Shown: positions 44,547 to 52,620 of the stretch, piece after piece
How the letters are laid out: every line of letters begins with the position of its first letter
Numbering within the stretch: position 1 is the stretch's first letter
NCBI GenBank assembly: GCA_934757255.1
Contig: CAKVLL010000006.1
Location: 25,888 to 89,887 of the forward strand
Direction: 5' to 3'
DNA from: an uncultured Candidatus Melainabacteria bacterium
Lineage (GTDB): Bacteria; Cyanobacteriota; Vampirovibrionia; Gastranaerophilales; Gastranaerophilaceae
Length of the DNA stretch: 64,000 bases
The notes under the pieces: model-generated
Databases searched by the model: none
Told to the model about the DNA's origin: nothing
The model's input: the letters and a program-made list of their open reading frames with translations, nothing else
Made by a program: the position numbers and the translations under genes

Positions 44547-45500
44547 TCATAAAAAACGTTGTTTTAATTTTTTAATTCTTTCATCAGACTCAAGAACTTT
44601 TTGTTTTAAAATTTTACTATTTTTAACCAGCTCTAAAACACTGTCAATCACTTTAAGTACTTCATTATCAGCTTCTCTATATATAAACATATCAACACCG
44701 GCTTCAATTGCCATTATACAAGCTTCAACTGCACCAAAATCTTGAACACCTTTCATTACCATGTCATCAGTAATAACAACTCCATCATATTCGATATTAT
44801 TTCTCAAATATCCGATCGCATTTTTGCTAAGCGAAGCCGGAATTACATCTTTATCAAAACAAGTACAATGCAAGTGAGCCACCATAATCATATCAGCTTG
44901 TTCTCTAAATGGCTTTATGTGTACTTTTTCCATAATATCTAGCGGCAAATCGATTTGAGGAAGTGTTAAATGGCTATCTTTATCTGCATCACCATGCCCC
45001 GGATAGTGCTTTAAACAAGGAATAATTCCATTTTTTCTAAATTCATCTGATACGATATTAATACCCTTTACTACATCTTCTGTATTTGAAGAAAACGAAC
45101 GCTCACCAATTATCGGATTATTAGGGTTGGTATTAACATCCGCGCAAGGTGCAAAATTAAGATTTAAGCCATAACCTACTAATTCTTTTGCAATTTTTGC
45201 ACTTTGTTCACGCAAAAATTTCTGACCTTTTTCAAACGCATACCTCGCTGATAGATAGCGCGGATGAATATTTTCAGTTCTTTCAACGCGTCCACCTTCT
45301 TGGTCAATAGACAAGAACGGCCTGATTACAGCTTTCGATTTTATATCTTCAACAAGTTTTTTGAACTGAGCTTCGGACTCTATATCTTTTGTGAAAAATA
45401 TAACGCCACCTAAGCCTTTTTTTAACGCCTCATCTAACTCTAAACCTGTCCCTAGTATAAATTTTTGATAAACTAACTCTTCCATATAATAATCATACAT
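44547..45500 (-). CDS. nagZ: beta-N-acetylhexosaminidase (GH3, NagZ-like)
   Basis: 317-aa glycoside hydrolase family 3 enzyme removing N-acetylglucosamine from peptidoglycan fragments. SIDQEGGRVERTENIHPR, NLNFAPCADVNTNPNNPIIGERSF, and the diagnostic KHYPGHGDADKDSHLTLP (His/Asp dyad) are present; VVITDDMVMKGV carries the nucleophile Asp. No signal peptide, so cytosolic recycling as in NagZ. The start is uncertain: ATG 45500 or ATG 45485, neither with a ribosome site. Confidence 0.93.
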   Translation of the reverse strand: MYDYYMEELVYQKFILGTGLELDEALKKGLGGVIFFTKDIESEAQFKKLVEDIKSKAVIRPFLSIDQEGGRVERTENIHPRYLSARYAFEKGQKFLREQSAKIAKELVGYGLNLNFAPCADVNTNPNNPIIGERSFSSNTEDVVKGINIVSDEFRKNGIIPCLKHYPGHGDADKDSHLTLPQIDLPLDIMEKVHIKPFREQADMIMVAHLHCTCFDKDVIPASLSKNAIGYLRNNIEYDGVVITDDMVMKGVQDFGAVEACIMAIEAGVDMFIYREADNEVLKVIDSVLELVKNSKILKQKVLESDERIKKLKQRFL

Positions 45501-45517
45501 TCAATATTAATTTTGAA

Positions 45518-45538
45518 TTGTAAACTTTTGTAACGATT
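45518..45538. promoter_or_regulatory. TTGTAA direct repeat
   Basis: TTGTAAACTTTTGTAACGAT: two TTGTAA units ten bases apart, as before the sigma-28 promoters. It lies between nagZ and the motif at 45551. Confidence 0.4.
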
Positions 45539-45550
45539 AATTCCCTTTGT

Positions 45551-45583
45551 GAAATTAAATATTTTTTAAATACTTTATATATA
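45551..45583 (+). promoter_or_regulatory. GAAATT-N17-TTTATATATA motif (one-base variant)
   Basis: GAAATT 45551-45556, 17 bases, TTTATATATA 45574-45583, then TGTAAG as in two other copies. Directly upstream of a candidate small RNA. Confidence 0.55.
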
Positions 45584-45589
45584 TGTAAG

Positions 45590-45669
45590 ATGTAAATAAA
45601 TAAAATTTTTAATCCCTAAATCCCTTCCTAACTAATTTTCCGCTTCTCGTTTATGAGAAGTTTTTTTTT
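45590..45669 (+). ncRNA. candidate ~80-nt small RNA
   Basis: From the motif above to an intrinsic terminator (CTTCTC 45643-45648, loop GTTTAT, GAGAAG 45655-45660, T9). The text is pyrimidine-rich (CCCTAAATCCCTTCC) with no open frame. The phosphohexomutase gene has its own promoter-like sequence after the terminator, so this is more likely a separate RNA than its leader; attenuation remains possible. Confidence 0.4.
45643..45669 (+). terminator. intrinsic terminator
   Basis: 6-bp stem CTTCTC/GAGAAG followed by nine T. Confidence 0.8.
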
Positions 45670-45732
45670 GCTATTTTTAATTAGACTTGGTTTATGTATA
45701 CTATATATTATAGTTTGATAAGGAGATATGTT

Positions 45733-47103
45733 GTGAGCATTAAATTTGGAACAGATGGCTGGAGAGCAATATTAGATAAGGATTTTACCGAAGAAAATGT
45801 AAGAAGAGTGACTTTAGCTATTGGTAAATATGTGACTGATAATTTTGGATATAAAAAACCGATTTTAATCGGTTACGACCCAAGAAAAATGGCAGATGAA
45901 TATTCTTTATTATGTGCAGAAATACTTAAAAATAAAGGTTTCAATGTTTTTTATTCAAATAGAATCGTTCCAACTCCGATTTTAGCTTACAATGCACTTA
46001 TAAAAAAAGCTTGTGCAATAATGTTTACAGCTTCACATAATCCACCAGAATATTTGGGAATGAAATTTATTCCGGACTACGCAGGTCCGGCTACGAGTGA
46101 AATTACGGACAAAATTGTTGCAAATTTGGATGTTGAATATGAAAAATCTACAACATCTGGAGTTTTGCATAAAATTGATTTTGCACCAAAATACAATGAA
46201 CATTTGGAAAATTTAATTAATTTTAATATTTTAAAAAATCTAAAAACCAATATTATTTTTGATGGCTTATATTCAGCTTCAATTGGCTATTTTGATACAC
46301 TTTTAAAGGAACACGGAATAAAGTTCGAAACGATTCATTTGTTCCATGATACAAATTTTGGCGGAGGCATGCCAGACCCAAAACCTAGATTTTTGAAAGA
46401 ACTGGTTGAAAAAGTTAAATCAGAAAATAATACTGTTGGTTTAGCTAATGATGGAGACGCAGACAGATTTGGCATAATTAATGAAAATGGCGAGTATGTA
46501 TCTCCAAACGAAATTATTGCGATTCTTTTAAAGCACCTTATAGAAAAAGGTTATAAAGGCGCAGTGGTAAAAACAGTAGGTTCAAGCTTGCTGATAGATT
46601 GCGTTGCAAAAAAACTCGGCGTTGAAGTTATTGAAACAGCAGTTGGATTTAAACACGTAGGAGAAGCAATGCGCAAAAACCAAGTTATAATTGGTGGTGA
46701 AGAATCCGGCGGACTAAGTATTCAAGGTCATATTCCGGAAAAGGATGGTTTAATTGCTAATTTGCTAATTCTTGAAACAATGGCAGAAAACAATAAAACA
46801 TTAGTAGAACTTCAAGAAGAATTATACAAATTAGCAAATGCAAAATTTTATACCGATAGAATTGACTTAAAACTCGACAACCAAAATGAAATTAAAGACA
46901 TTTTAGAAAAAGTTAAACATCTAAAAGTAATTGGAGAATATGAAATAACTTCCATTGACACAAAAGATGGAGCAAAACTTATGCTTGGCAACAATACAAA
47001 AATTCTTGTTCGTCCAAGTGGCACAGAACCATTGTTGAGAATATATTTCGAAACAGATAATCTTGAAAAATTAGAATATCTAAAAAATCATATAGAAATA
47101 TAA
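45733..47103 (+). CDS. phosphoglucomutase/phosphomannomutase family protein
   Basis: 456-aa alpha-D-phosphohexomutase, interconverting hexose 1- and 6-phosphates. Phosphoserine loop TASHNPPEYLGMKF (catalytic Ser in TASHNP), metal loop DGDADRF, sugar loop GGEESGGLS, and phosphate loop RPSGTEPLLRIY are all intact. The frame could open at 45694, but AAGGAG stands eight bases before GTG 45733, giving (M)SIKFGTDGWRAI, the family start. Whether PGM, PMM or GlmM-like cannot be decided. Confidence 0.94.
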   Translation: MSIKFGTDGWRAILDKDFTEENVRRVTLAIGKYVTDNFGYKKPILIGYDPRKMADEYSLLCAEILKNKGFNVFYSNRIVPTPILAYNALIKKACAIMFTASHNPPEYLGMKFIPDYAGPATSEITDKIVANLDVEYEKSTTSGVLHKIDFAPKYNEHLENLINFNILKNLKTNIIFDGLYSASIGYFDTLLKEHGIKFETIHLFHDTNFGGGMPDPKPRFLKELVEKVKSENNTVGLANDGDADRFGIINENGEYVSPNEIIAILLKHLIEKGYKGAVVKTVGSSLLIDCVAKKLGVEVIETAVGFKHVGEAMRKNQVIIGGEESGGLSIQGHIPEKDGLIANLLILETMAENNKTLVELQEELYKLANAKFYTDRIDLKLDNQNEIKDILEKVKHLKVIGEYEITSIDTKDGAKLMLGNNTKILVRPSGTEPLLRIYFETDNLEKLEYLKNHIEI

Positions 47104-47133
47104 AATGAGTTGAGAAAATATTTTGAGGCAGTT

Positions 47134-47194
47134 TTGTAAATAATTGTAACGATTTTAATAAAAACCCTAAAGTTTTTAGAAATTGTGCCGATAT
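47134..47194 (+). promoter_or_regulatory. sigma-28-type promoter of the 42-aa gene
   Basis: TAAAGTTT (47168-47175), 11 bases, GCCGATAT (47187-47194); TTGTAAATAATTGTAACGAT from 47134 upstream. AAGGAG and ATG 47245 follow. Confidence 0.85.
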
Positions 47195-47244
47195 ATATCA
47201 TGTAGGATAAATTAAGTCGTAAAACTCAGAAAGGAGTTCATGAT

Positions 47245-47373
47245 ATGTACGCAATGTGGCCAGGATGTTACAGTTTTAAAGATGAAATAAAAATGTTTGC
47301 ACTTTGGTTGAAAGAGCAAGCAGAAGCATTGGTTTTAAGAATTTACGAAATTGACCGCATTATGAACGGTTAA
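47245..47373 (+). CDS. 42-aa sigma-28-controlled peptide
   Basis: MYAMWPGCYSFKDEIKMFAL, then WLKEQAEALVLRIYEIDRIM, ending NG. AAGGAG lies eight bases before ATG 47245 and a strong terminator follows, so this is a complete one-gene unit. The product is likely one amphipathic helix with an aromatic N-terminus. It is too short for FlgM; possible roles are export chaperone, adaptor or secreted peptide. Function unknown. Confidence 0.7.
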   Translation: MYAMWPGCYSFKDEIKMFALWLKEQAEALVLRIYEIDRIMNG

Positions 47374-47412
47374 TTCAGAATTTTCATTTTCTCTCTTTTC
47401 TCAAAAACACGT

Positions 47413-47446
47413 AAGCTTACTTTGTTAAAGTAAGCTTTATTTTTTT
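47413..47446 (+). terminator. terminator of the 42-aa gene
   Basis: AAGCTTACTTT (47413-47423), GTT, AAAGTAAGCTT (47427-47437), then TATTTTTTT. Confidence 0.88.
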
Positions 47447-47936
47447 ATTTTATTTCAAAATCAACATTTGTGTTTTGATTATTTTCTTTTTTTATGCCAG
47501 TGATTAATTCATAAACATAGGCCGTTACAAGTCCAGCGAAACCATTAAATAATGCGCTTATACCAGCCATAAGAATCATTAAAAGAATCATTACAACAAA
47601 TGAACCGAAACTTCCCATAAAAAACCTTAAAAAGCCTTGAGTATAAGAAGGTATCAACCAACCCAAAAGCATACTAATTGGAGCATAAACAACAGAAAAC
47701 GCAATAAAAGAAACAAAGCCTATCACAGCACCAAATATACATCCTTCACGAACACTAATTATACCTATTAAATCATTCTGTTTTAAATAAGCAAGCACAA
47801 ATGCTGATAAACAAAGTATTAAAATCATAAAGCTTAAAAAACTTACATAAGGTACAATAGTAATCAAACCCAAAATAACACCCGCAAAAGCACTCAATAT
47901 AGACAATTGTTTTAGAAGTAATAAATTCATCTGCAC
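47445..47936 (-). CDS. integral membrane protein, 163 aa
   Basis: Four hydrophobic segments: ~10-30, ~33-50, ~68-100 and ~108-145 (FMGSFGSFVVMILLMILMAG, then FNGFAGLVTAYVYEL), with a polar C-terminal tail. CGxSV-free, no motif recognised; general layout resembles small uncharacterised bacterial membrane families (DUF-type). AGGAGGTGCAG gives a strong ribosome site before the ATG. TATATAATG upstream is a plausible -10. Confidence 0.75.
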   Translation of the reverse strand: MQMNLLLLKQLSILSAFAGVILGLITIVPYVSFLSFMILILCLSAFVLAYLKQNDLIGIISVREGCIFGAVIGFVSFIAFSVVYAPISMLLGWLIPSYTQGFLRFFMGSFGSFVVMILLMILMAGISALFNGFAGLVTAYVYELITGIKKENNQNTNVDFEIK

Positions 47937-47995
47937 CTCCTATTTTTGCGGATTAGAACAGAATCATTATATATCAAATATCACAATTAGTAAAT

Positions 47996-48775
47996 TTACT
48001 TTGTCTTTGAGATTTTCTTAGCATTTTTTAAATCACTATCAAAATATCCGACGATGAATTTAAATGTATTAAGAGCAGCTTCTATACTCATTTTTCTTGG
48101 TTTATTTCCACGTTTTTCTTTAACAGTAACGGTGCCGTCTTTTAAATTTACATCCTCTAGAATATATACATGCCAAGTCTTACCATCAAGCATTTTCACA
48201 CCTGTAGCTATTACGAAGCTGTGCTGTTTTTCTTTATCCATACGTTCAAAAAGATTCATAACTTCATCTCTATAGCCGTTTAAATCAAAGTTAAAATCTT
48301 GTTCTGCTATTACCCTTGGTTCTACGCCGGTAAAAATCTTCATAAAATGTGACGGCAAATTATTTTCAAAAGAATAATCTTTAAAATTGTCTGTAAATCT
48401 GCAAATCCAAGGTTTCGCCTTATGTTTCTTTTCATATTCTCCTACAGAAACATCCATGCTTCTGATTACTTCATTAGGTTGAAGTCGATATAATTTTTCA
48501 TATCCTTTTACAATTGCATTTGTAGGAATTGAATATTTTTCAGTCGTATCATTTGGTGAAAATAAATAACAGTTTATAAGCTTTGGGTTTTTATCATCAT
48601 ATTCAATATGTTCTTTTAAGACTTTGCGCCCATTTGGAGTGTGCGAAAGCGTTTCTAAAGTCGTCATTAAATAGCAATCACTGAAGTGTTGCTTAGAAGC
48701 TTCGAATCCGTCAATATCTTTATCTGTTATAGCGGCACGAAAAGGAATGTTCACACTATTCACACGACCTATCAT
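47996..48775 (-). CDS. papain/calpain-like cysteine-peptidase candidate, 259 aa
   Basis: C34 in HFSDCYLMTTLETLSHTPNG resembles the calpain G-D-C-W-L-L-A-A-L-A-S-L block. H185 in KQHSFVIATGVKMLDG and the strand WHVYILEDVN (D208/N210) would supply the rest of a C-H-N/D triad in the correct order. No signal peptide; N-terminus has NIPFRAA. The promoter motif (48777-48809) abuts the first ATG, so translation may begin a few codons later (for example a GTG near 48751). Peptidase activity is inferred from short motifs only. Confidence 0.65.
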   Translation of the reverse strand: MIGRVNSVNIPFRAAITDKDIDGFEASKQHFSDCYLMTTLETLSHTPNGRKVLKEHIEYDDKNPKLINCYLFSPNDTTEKYSIPTNAIVKGYEKLYRLQPNEVIRSMDVSVGEYEKKHKAKPWICRFTDNFKDYSFENNLPSHFMKIFTGVEPRVIAEQDFNFDLNGYRDEVMNLFERMDKEKQHSFVIATGVKMLDGKTWHVYILEDVNLKDGTVTVKEKRGNKPRKMSIEAALNTFKFIVGYFDSDLKNAKKISKTK

Positions 48776-48776
48776 A

Positions 48777-48809
48777 TATATATTAAAAAAGAAAAACGTT
48801 AATTATTGC
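48777..48809 (-). promoter_or_regulatory. GCAATA-N17-TTAATATATA motif (variant)
   Basis: Minus strand: GCAATA 48809-48804, 17 bases, TTAATATATA 48786-48777. Two mismatches to the consensus with unchanged spacing; TTGTAAC lies 17 bases further upstream. Confidence 0.45.
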
Positions 48810-48931
48810 TAAATTATTGCAAAAATGTTACAATTTGAAAGGTAGCCTATATAATAGGCGAGTTTGACGCTTCGCCTCTTAAGGAAGAAGCTGGACATAG
48901 CCCTGATAATGGGTATTATAAGGACTTAAAT

Positions 48932-49357
48932 ATGGAAATATTAATTGGCTCTGACCATGGTGGTTATAAACTTAAACAAGAGATTATAAAATACTTAAAC
49001 GAGTTAGGTCATTCTGTAGAAGATTGTGGATGCTACACAGAAGAATCTTGCGACTATCCGGATATTGCGCAAGATGTAGCAAAAAAAGTTTTAGCGACTG
49101 GACATCGCGCTATTCTTGTTTGCGGAACAGGTATTGGCATGTCTATTGCAGCAAATCGTTTTAAAGGTATAAGAGCATCACACTGTACTGATACATTTAC
49201 TGCTAGAATGACAAGAATGCATAATAATTCTAACATTCTTTGCCTAGGCGAAAGAATTACAGGAAGCGGCCTTGCGCTTGATATAGTAGAAATTTGGTTA
49301 AATACAGATTTCCAAGGCGGAAGGCACGAAAGAAGAATTAGTAAATTGGAGATATAA
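48932..49357 (+). CDS. rpiB: ribose-5-phosphate isomerase B
   Basis: 141 aa, interconverting ribose-5-phosphate and ribulose-5-phosphate. IGSDHGGYKLKQEI at the N-terminus, CDYPDIA, CGTGIGMSIAANRFKGIRAS with the catalytic Cys, and MTRMHNNSNILCLGERITG are diagnostic for RpiB/LacAB. TATAAT at ~48849 gives a ~70-nt leader with a short GGCGAG/CTTCGCC pairing. First gene of the rpiB-rsfS-TPR-Tic20-like unit. Confidence 0.96.
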   Translation: MEILIGSDHGGYKLKQEIIKYLNELGHSVEDCGCYTEESCDYPDIAQDVAKKVLATGHRAILVCGTGIGMSIAANRFKGIRASHCTDTFTARMTRMHNNSNILCLGERITGSGLALDIVEIWLNTDFQGGRHERRISKLEI

Positions 49358-49765
49358 ATGACAGAAGAAATTACATCATACAAGTTTGCTTGCGCGGTTG
49401 CAAGATTTTTAGAAGAAAGAATTGCGAGTGATATCACCATTCTGAACATAAGTAATGTATCATCATTCGCCGATTATTTTGTGATTTGTTCTGCTCAAAC
49501 TACTACGCAAGTAAAAGCTTTAACAGAAAACCTTGCAGACAAAGTTAAAACAACTTTTTCCAGATTACCTTTGGGAAAAGAAAATGACGTAAAAAATCGC
49601 TGGAATTTAATAGATTATGGCGATGTTGTTGTTCATATTTTACACCAAGATGATAGAGCAGCTTACGCAATTGAAAAATTCTGGAACCATGCATTTAGTA
49701 TCCCTCGTGATACTTGGTTAGCAGAATCTGTTGAGTATTCAGTATACGAAAATATTAATAAATAG
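49358..49765 (+). CDS. rsfS: ribosomal silencing factor RsfS
   Basis: 135 aa, binds L14 and blocks subunit joining. Family block DITILNISNVSSFADYFVIC followed by SAQTTTQVKALTENLADKV, and later WNLIDYGDVVVHIL. Begins immediately after the rpiB stop codon with GGAG in the rpiB tail, so it is coupled. Length slightly above the usual ~110-120 because of a C-terminal tail. Confidence 0.95.
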   Translation: MTEEITSYKFACAVARFLEERIASDITILNISNVSSFADYFVICSAQTTTQVKALTENLADKVKTTFSRLPLGKENDVKNRWNLIDYGDVVVHILHQDDRAAYAIEKFWNHAFSIPRDTWLAESVEYSVYENINK

Positions 49766-49783
49766 AAGAGAAGCAAATATTTT

Positions 49784-50854
49784 ATGGATAAAAAAGAATT
49801 AAACAAAGCAATTGAAAAAACCGTTCTTAAGATGGCTATGGAGCCAAAAAATACAGAACATTATCACGAACTTGCAAAATATTATGCAATGGACAACCAA
49901 TACGAAAAAGTTATTTCTGTATATGAAAGTCTTTTAGAAATTGATCCTAAAGATTTACAAACATTATTAAATTTAGGAAGCATCTGGTTTTATTCTAAAG
50001 ATTACAAAAAGGCGCTTAAATATTTTAACCAAGCGATGCTTGTAAATCCAAGTAACTACCTTGTATACTACAATTTGGCAAATACTTATGCTGAACTTAA
50101 AAATTTCTCAAAAGCTTTGCATTTTTACAATAGAACGCTTGATTTTAATTCACAAGATCCGGAAATTTATAATGCAATTGCGCTTCTATACCATGATTTT
50201 GAAGATTATGTTGAATCAAGAGCATACTACGAAAAAGCACTCTCTCTTGATCCTGAAAACCTTACAGCGCTTGTTGATTTAGGTAATGTTTGCTTCAAAT
50301 TATTTGATTATAATAAAGCACTTGAATATTACTATAAAGTATTTAAACTTGCACCTGATAATAAAACAGTGGCTTTATGCATCGCAAATACTCTTGCAGT
50401 TTCCAAAGACAAGAAAAAATGCTATGAGTATTTTGATAAAGCTATTACTTTACCGGGAGATAATTATAAAGCATATATTTGTTACGCTATCGCGAAATCA
50501 GATTTTAAAGATTATGAAGATGCCATTGAGTTATACAAAAAAGCAATAGAAATAAATCCAAAAGAAGCAAATGCTTATATTTTAGCCGGTAACATGTATT
50601 CTAACCTTAAGAAATTCAAAGAGGCTGAAGCAGAATACAAAGAGGCGCTCAAGATTAATAAACTTGATCCTAGTATTTTTGTATTGATTGCCAATGTTTA
50701 TTATATGAATAATGAAGTTGAACGCTCAATTTATTCGTATAGAGCAGCAGTAAATATGCGTCCTGAAAATGATGAGTACAAGCTTGTATTTATACAAGTT
50801 TTAGATGATTTTATAACAGAATATAGAAAGGATGATATCGTTGCAACCTTCTAA
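49784..50854 (+). CDS. TPR repeat protein, 356 aa
   Basis: About nine consecutive TPR units from residue ~18 (YEKVISVYESLLEIDPKDLQ; YKKALKYFNQAMLVNPSNYL; FSKALHFYNRTLDFNSQDPE; YEDAIELYKKAIEINPKEAN). No signal peptide, so a cytosolic scaffold. It stands in the rpiB-rsfS operon 18 bases after rsfS. Partner unknown. Confidence 0.92.
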   Translation: MDKKELNKAIEKTVLKMAMEPKNTEHYHELAKYYAMDNQYEKVISVYESLLEIDPKDLQTLLNLGSIWFYSKDYKKALKYFNQAMLVNPSNYLVYYNLANTYAELKNFSKALHFYNRTLDFNSQDPEIYNAIALLYHDFEDYVESRAYYEKALSLDPENLTALVDLGNVCFKLFDYNKALEYYYKVFKLAPDNKTVALCIANTLAVSKDKKKCYEYFDKAITLPGDNYKAYICYAIAKSDFKDYEDAIELYKKAIEINPKEANAYILAGNMYSNLKKFKEAEAEYKEALKINKLDPSIFVLIANVYYMNNEVERSIYSYRAAVNMRPENDEYKLVFIQVLDDFITEYRKDDIVATF

Positions 50855-51248
50855 ACAAATTTATCCAATAGAAAGATTAATATCTGCAGCCTCATATTTA
50901 ACAGCTGGTGGTGCAGGTTTTGTGTGGTTAATTATAGCTGCACTTATGAAAAAAAATGTAACACAATTTTTAATGTACCACATATTACAATCAATATTTC
51001 TGTCTATTGCTTATTTTCTTGTTGCAACATTTGCAGAATTAATATATGTCATTTTATATAGAATTCCATTGATAAATGCCGTTCCGTATTTTATAAATAT
51101 GCCATTGCCATTTGTATTTGGATTATCGATTGTTCAAACAATTACAACAGCTGTAATTTTATACTTAGCAATCACTGCCGGCATGGGAATATACAGTTAT
51201 ATTCCTTGGATTTCTGATATTATCAACCAAAATACAGGCAGAAAATAA
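50841..51248 (+). CDS. Tic20-like/DUF4870-type membrane protein
   Basis: 135 aa, four hydrophobic helices: YLTAGGAGFVWLIIAALM, MYHILQSIFLSIAYFLVATF, PLPFVFGLSIVQTITTAVIL and LAITAGMGIYSYIPW. The FLMYHILQSIFLSI element resembles the R-x-H-x-x-Q-x-I-L segment of cyanobacterial Tic20 homologues. AAAGG at 50827-50831 is nine bases before TTG 50841 and abuts ATG 50832, so TTG is the better start. Overlaps the TPR gene end. Confidence 0.7.
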   Translation: MQPSKQIYPIERLISAASYLTAGGAGFVWLIIAALMKKNVTQFLMYHILQSIFLSIAYFLVATFAELIYVILYRIPLINAVPYFINMPLPFVFGLSIVQTITTAVILYLAITAGMGIYSYIPWISDIINQNTGRK

Positions 51249-51325
51249 TTAACCTAATTTAACACATAACAAATTATCGATGTTAATAAGAACTCTGATG
51301 CCTGTAAAATATTTTTTTAATTAAT

Positions 51326-51386
51326 TTGTAAATAATTGTAACAATTTTTCGATAATGTCTAAAGTTTTTGCTATTTGTGCCGATAT
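51326..51386 (+). promoter_or_regulatory. sigma-28-type promoter of the 192-aa gene
   Basis: TAAAGTTT (51360-51367), 11 bases, GCCGATAT (51379-51386); TTGTAAATAATTGTAACAAT from 51326. ATAAGGAG and ATG 51411 follow. Confidence 0.85.
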
Positions 51387-51410
51387 ACAAGACATAAGGA
51401 GTAAAACTAT

Positions 51411-51989
51411 ATGGCAGATAATTTTGAAGTTGAAAAGAATACAAACAAAGAAGAAGTACAACCACAAGAAAATACACATGGTGGCAATCGAGTTATAGAT
51501 GAATCTAACTATAGAGTTCGTGCTCACAGAGAAAGTGGGCCAACAGCAGTTGGACAAGGTGGTGACCCTTTGTTTAGAAGGATTCAAGCTACAAAAGAAC
51601 AGTTACTGGAACTTATGGAAGAAACACAAACTGTACAAGATTGGGTTCAACGTGAAACTTGTAACAATGTAGCAGTATCTTGCTTAGATAATGAAAATCT
51701 AAAAGAAATTTACTACGAAATTAAAGACGGCTTTGGTGAATACGGAAAAATTTCTCTTATGGGATTTAAAACTCCACAAGGCGTTGAGATTCCTCGATTA
51801 AAAATTTACGACAAAGATGGTGAAGTTCTTGAAGTTTTAACAGGTCCTATGGCAATGGATGAATTAAATAAACGGGCATTGGCATATCGTAATTCAATGC
51901 AAGACTACGAAACTTTACCGACACAGTTGAACAATTCGGAAGGCGTTATTGCTGACTATTCCGGCAATCCTGATGATTATATTACTTAA
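51411..51989 (+). CDS. sigma-28-controlled hypothetical protein, 192 aa
   Basis: Acidic soluble protein without signal peptide or membrane helix. N-terminal ~45 residues are polar and probably disordered (NKEEVQPQENTHGGNRVIDE), then a globular alpha/beta part (WVQRETCNNVAVSCLDNENL; YEIKDGFGEYGKISLMGFKT; LKIYDKDGEVLEVLTGPMAM). Family not recognised. The flagellar-type promoter is the only functional clue. Confidence 0.8.
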   Translation: MADNFEVEKNTNKEEVQPQENTHGGNRVIDESNYRVRAHRESGPTAVGQGGDPLFRRIQATKEQLLELMEETQTVQDWVQRETCNNVAVSCLDNENLKEIYYEIKDGFGEYGKISLMGFKTPQGVEIPRLKIYDKDGEVLEVLTGPMAMDELNKRALAYRNSMQDYETLPTQLNNSEGVIADYSGNPDDYIT

Positions 51990-52130
51990 TCGTAGCGCTT
52001 AGGCGCAAGCGCAAACATTGAATAAACATTTGAGGTAATTCCCCATTTTTTAATGGGGAATTTTGTTTTTGTAAAAAGTTAATAACATCCTCTCCCACTT
52101 TTGCCCTCTTCCCAATGAAAAACGAATAAG

Positions 52131-52493
52131 TTGAACGACATTTGCGCCGCGAGCGTTTTTTAGCGAGCGTGAGAGTGCAAGCTCTGCTTGCTACAGCCAT
52201 TTTATCAACGCTCGTAAGAGCGTAGGAAACTATGGCGTGTTTTCTCTTTCTTTTGGTCCTTTTATTTCTCTTTACATCGTAAATAAAGAGAAAGAAAAGG
52301 ACATTTCAAAAAACTTTTTATTTAAAAATAATTCTTACTTTTTCTTCTTGCTTTTTCAAAGAAGAAAAAGTAAGCAAAAAGAAGAAACTTTAATAGTTTT
52401 CTACAACCTTACGGTTGTGGTCTGAATGGATGTAGCGGGTGAACCCACACTTTCAGGCTCGCTAAAAAACGCTCGCGGCGCGAGTGATGTTCA
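52131..52493. mobile_element. dispersed repeat copy B with ~45-bp terminal inverted repeats
   Basis: Left end TTGAACGACA then GCGCCGCGAGCGTTTTTTAG; the right end (52449-52493) is its inverse with few changes. The interior holds a long palindrome around TTTCTCTTTC ... GAAAGAGAAA-type text and CCTTACGGTTGTGG matching copy A. No plausible gene inside; it fills the 630-base gap after the 192-aa gene. MITE-like. Confidence 0.75.
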
Positions 52494-52555
52494 ATATTTT
52501 TTTATTGAACACGACAGAGTTACTTAACAGATGTTTACATTATCAGTTAAATAAA

Positions 52556-52588
52556 GCAATTTTTTTTAATAAAAATACTTTATATATA
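52556..52588 (+). promoter_or_regulatory. GCAATT-N17-TTTATATATA motif (exact copy)
   Basis: GCAATT 52556-52561, 17 bases, TTTATATATA 52579-52588; ATG 52621 follows with TAGGTAG as weak ribosome site. Confidence 0.7.
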
Positions 52589-52620
52589 CAGGTTAGTTTT
52601 AAGTTATAGGTAGATATTTT

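Noticed and set aside
48840..48931. Riboswitch before rpiB
   Set aside because: There are small pairings (GCCTATATAATAGGC) but they overlap the probable -10, and no known aptamer core is recognisable.
52237..52425. 62-codon frame between 192-aa and ART-like genes
   Set aside because: Lies wholly inside repeat copy B; Phe/Lys-rich text from its T- and A-rich palindrome.
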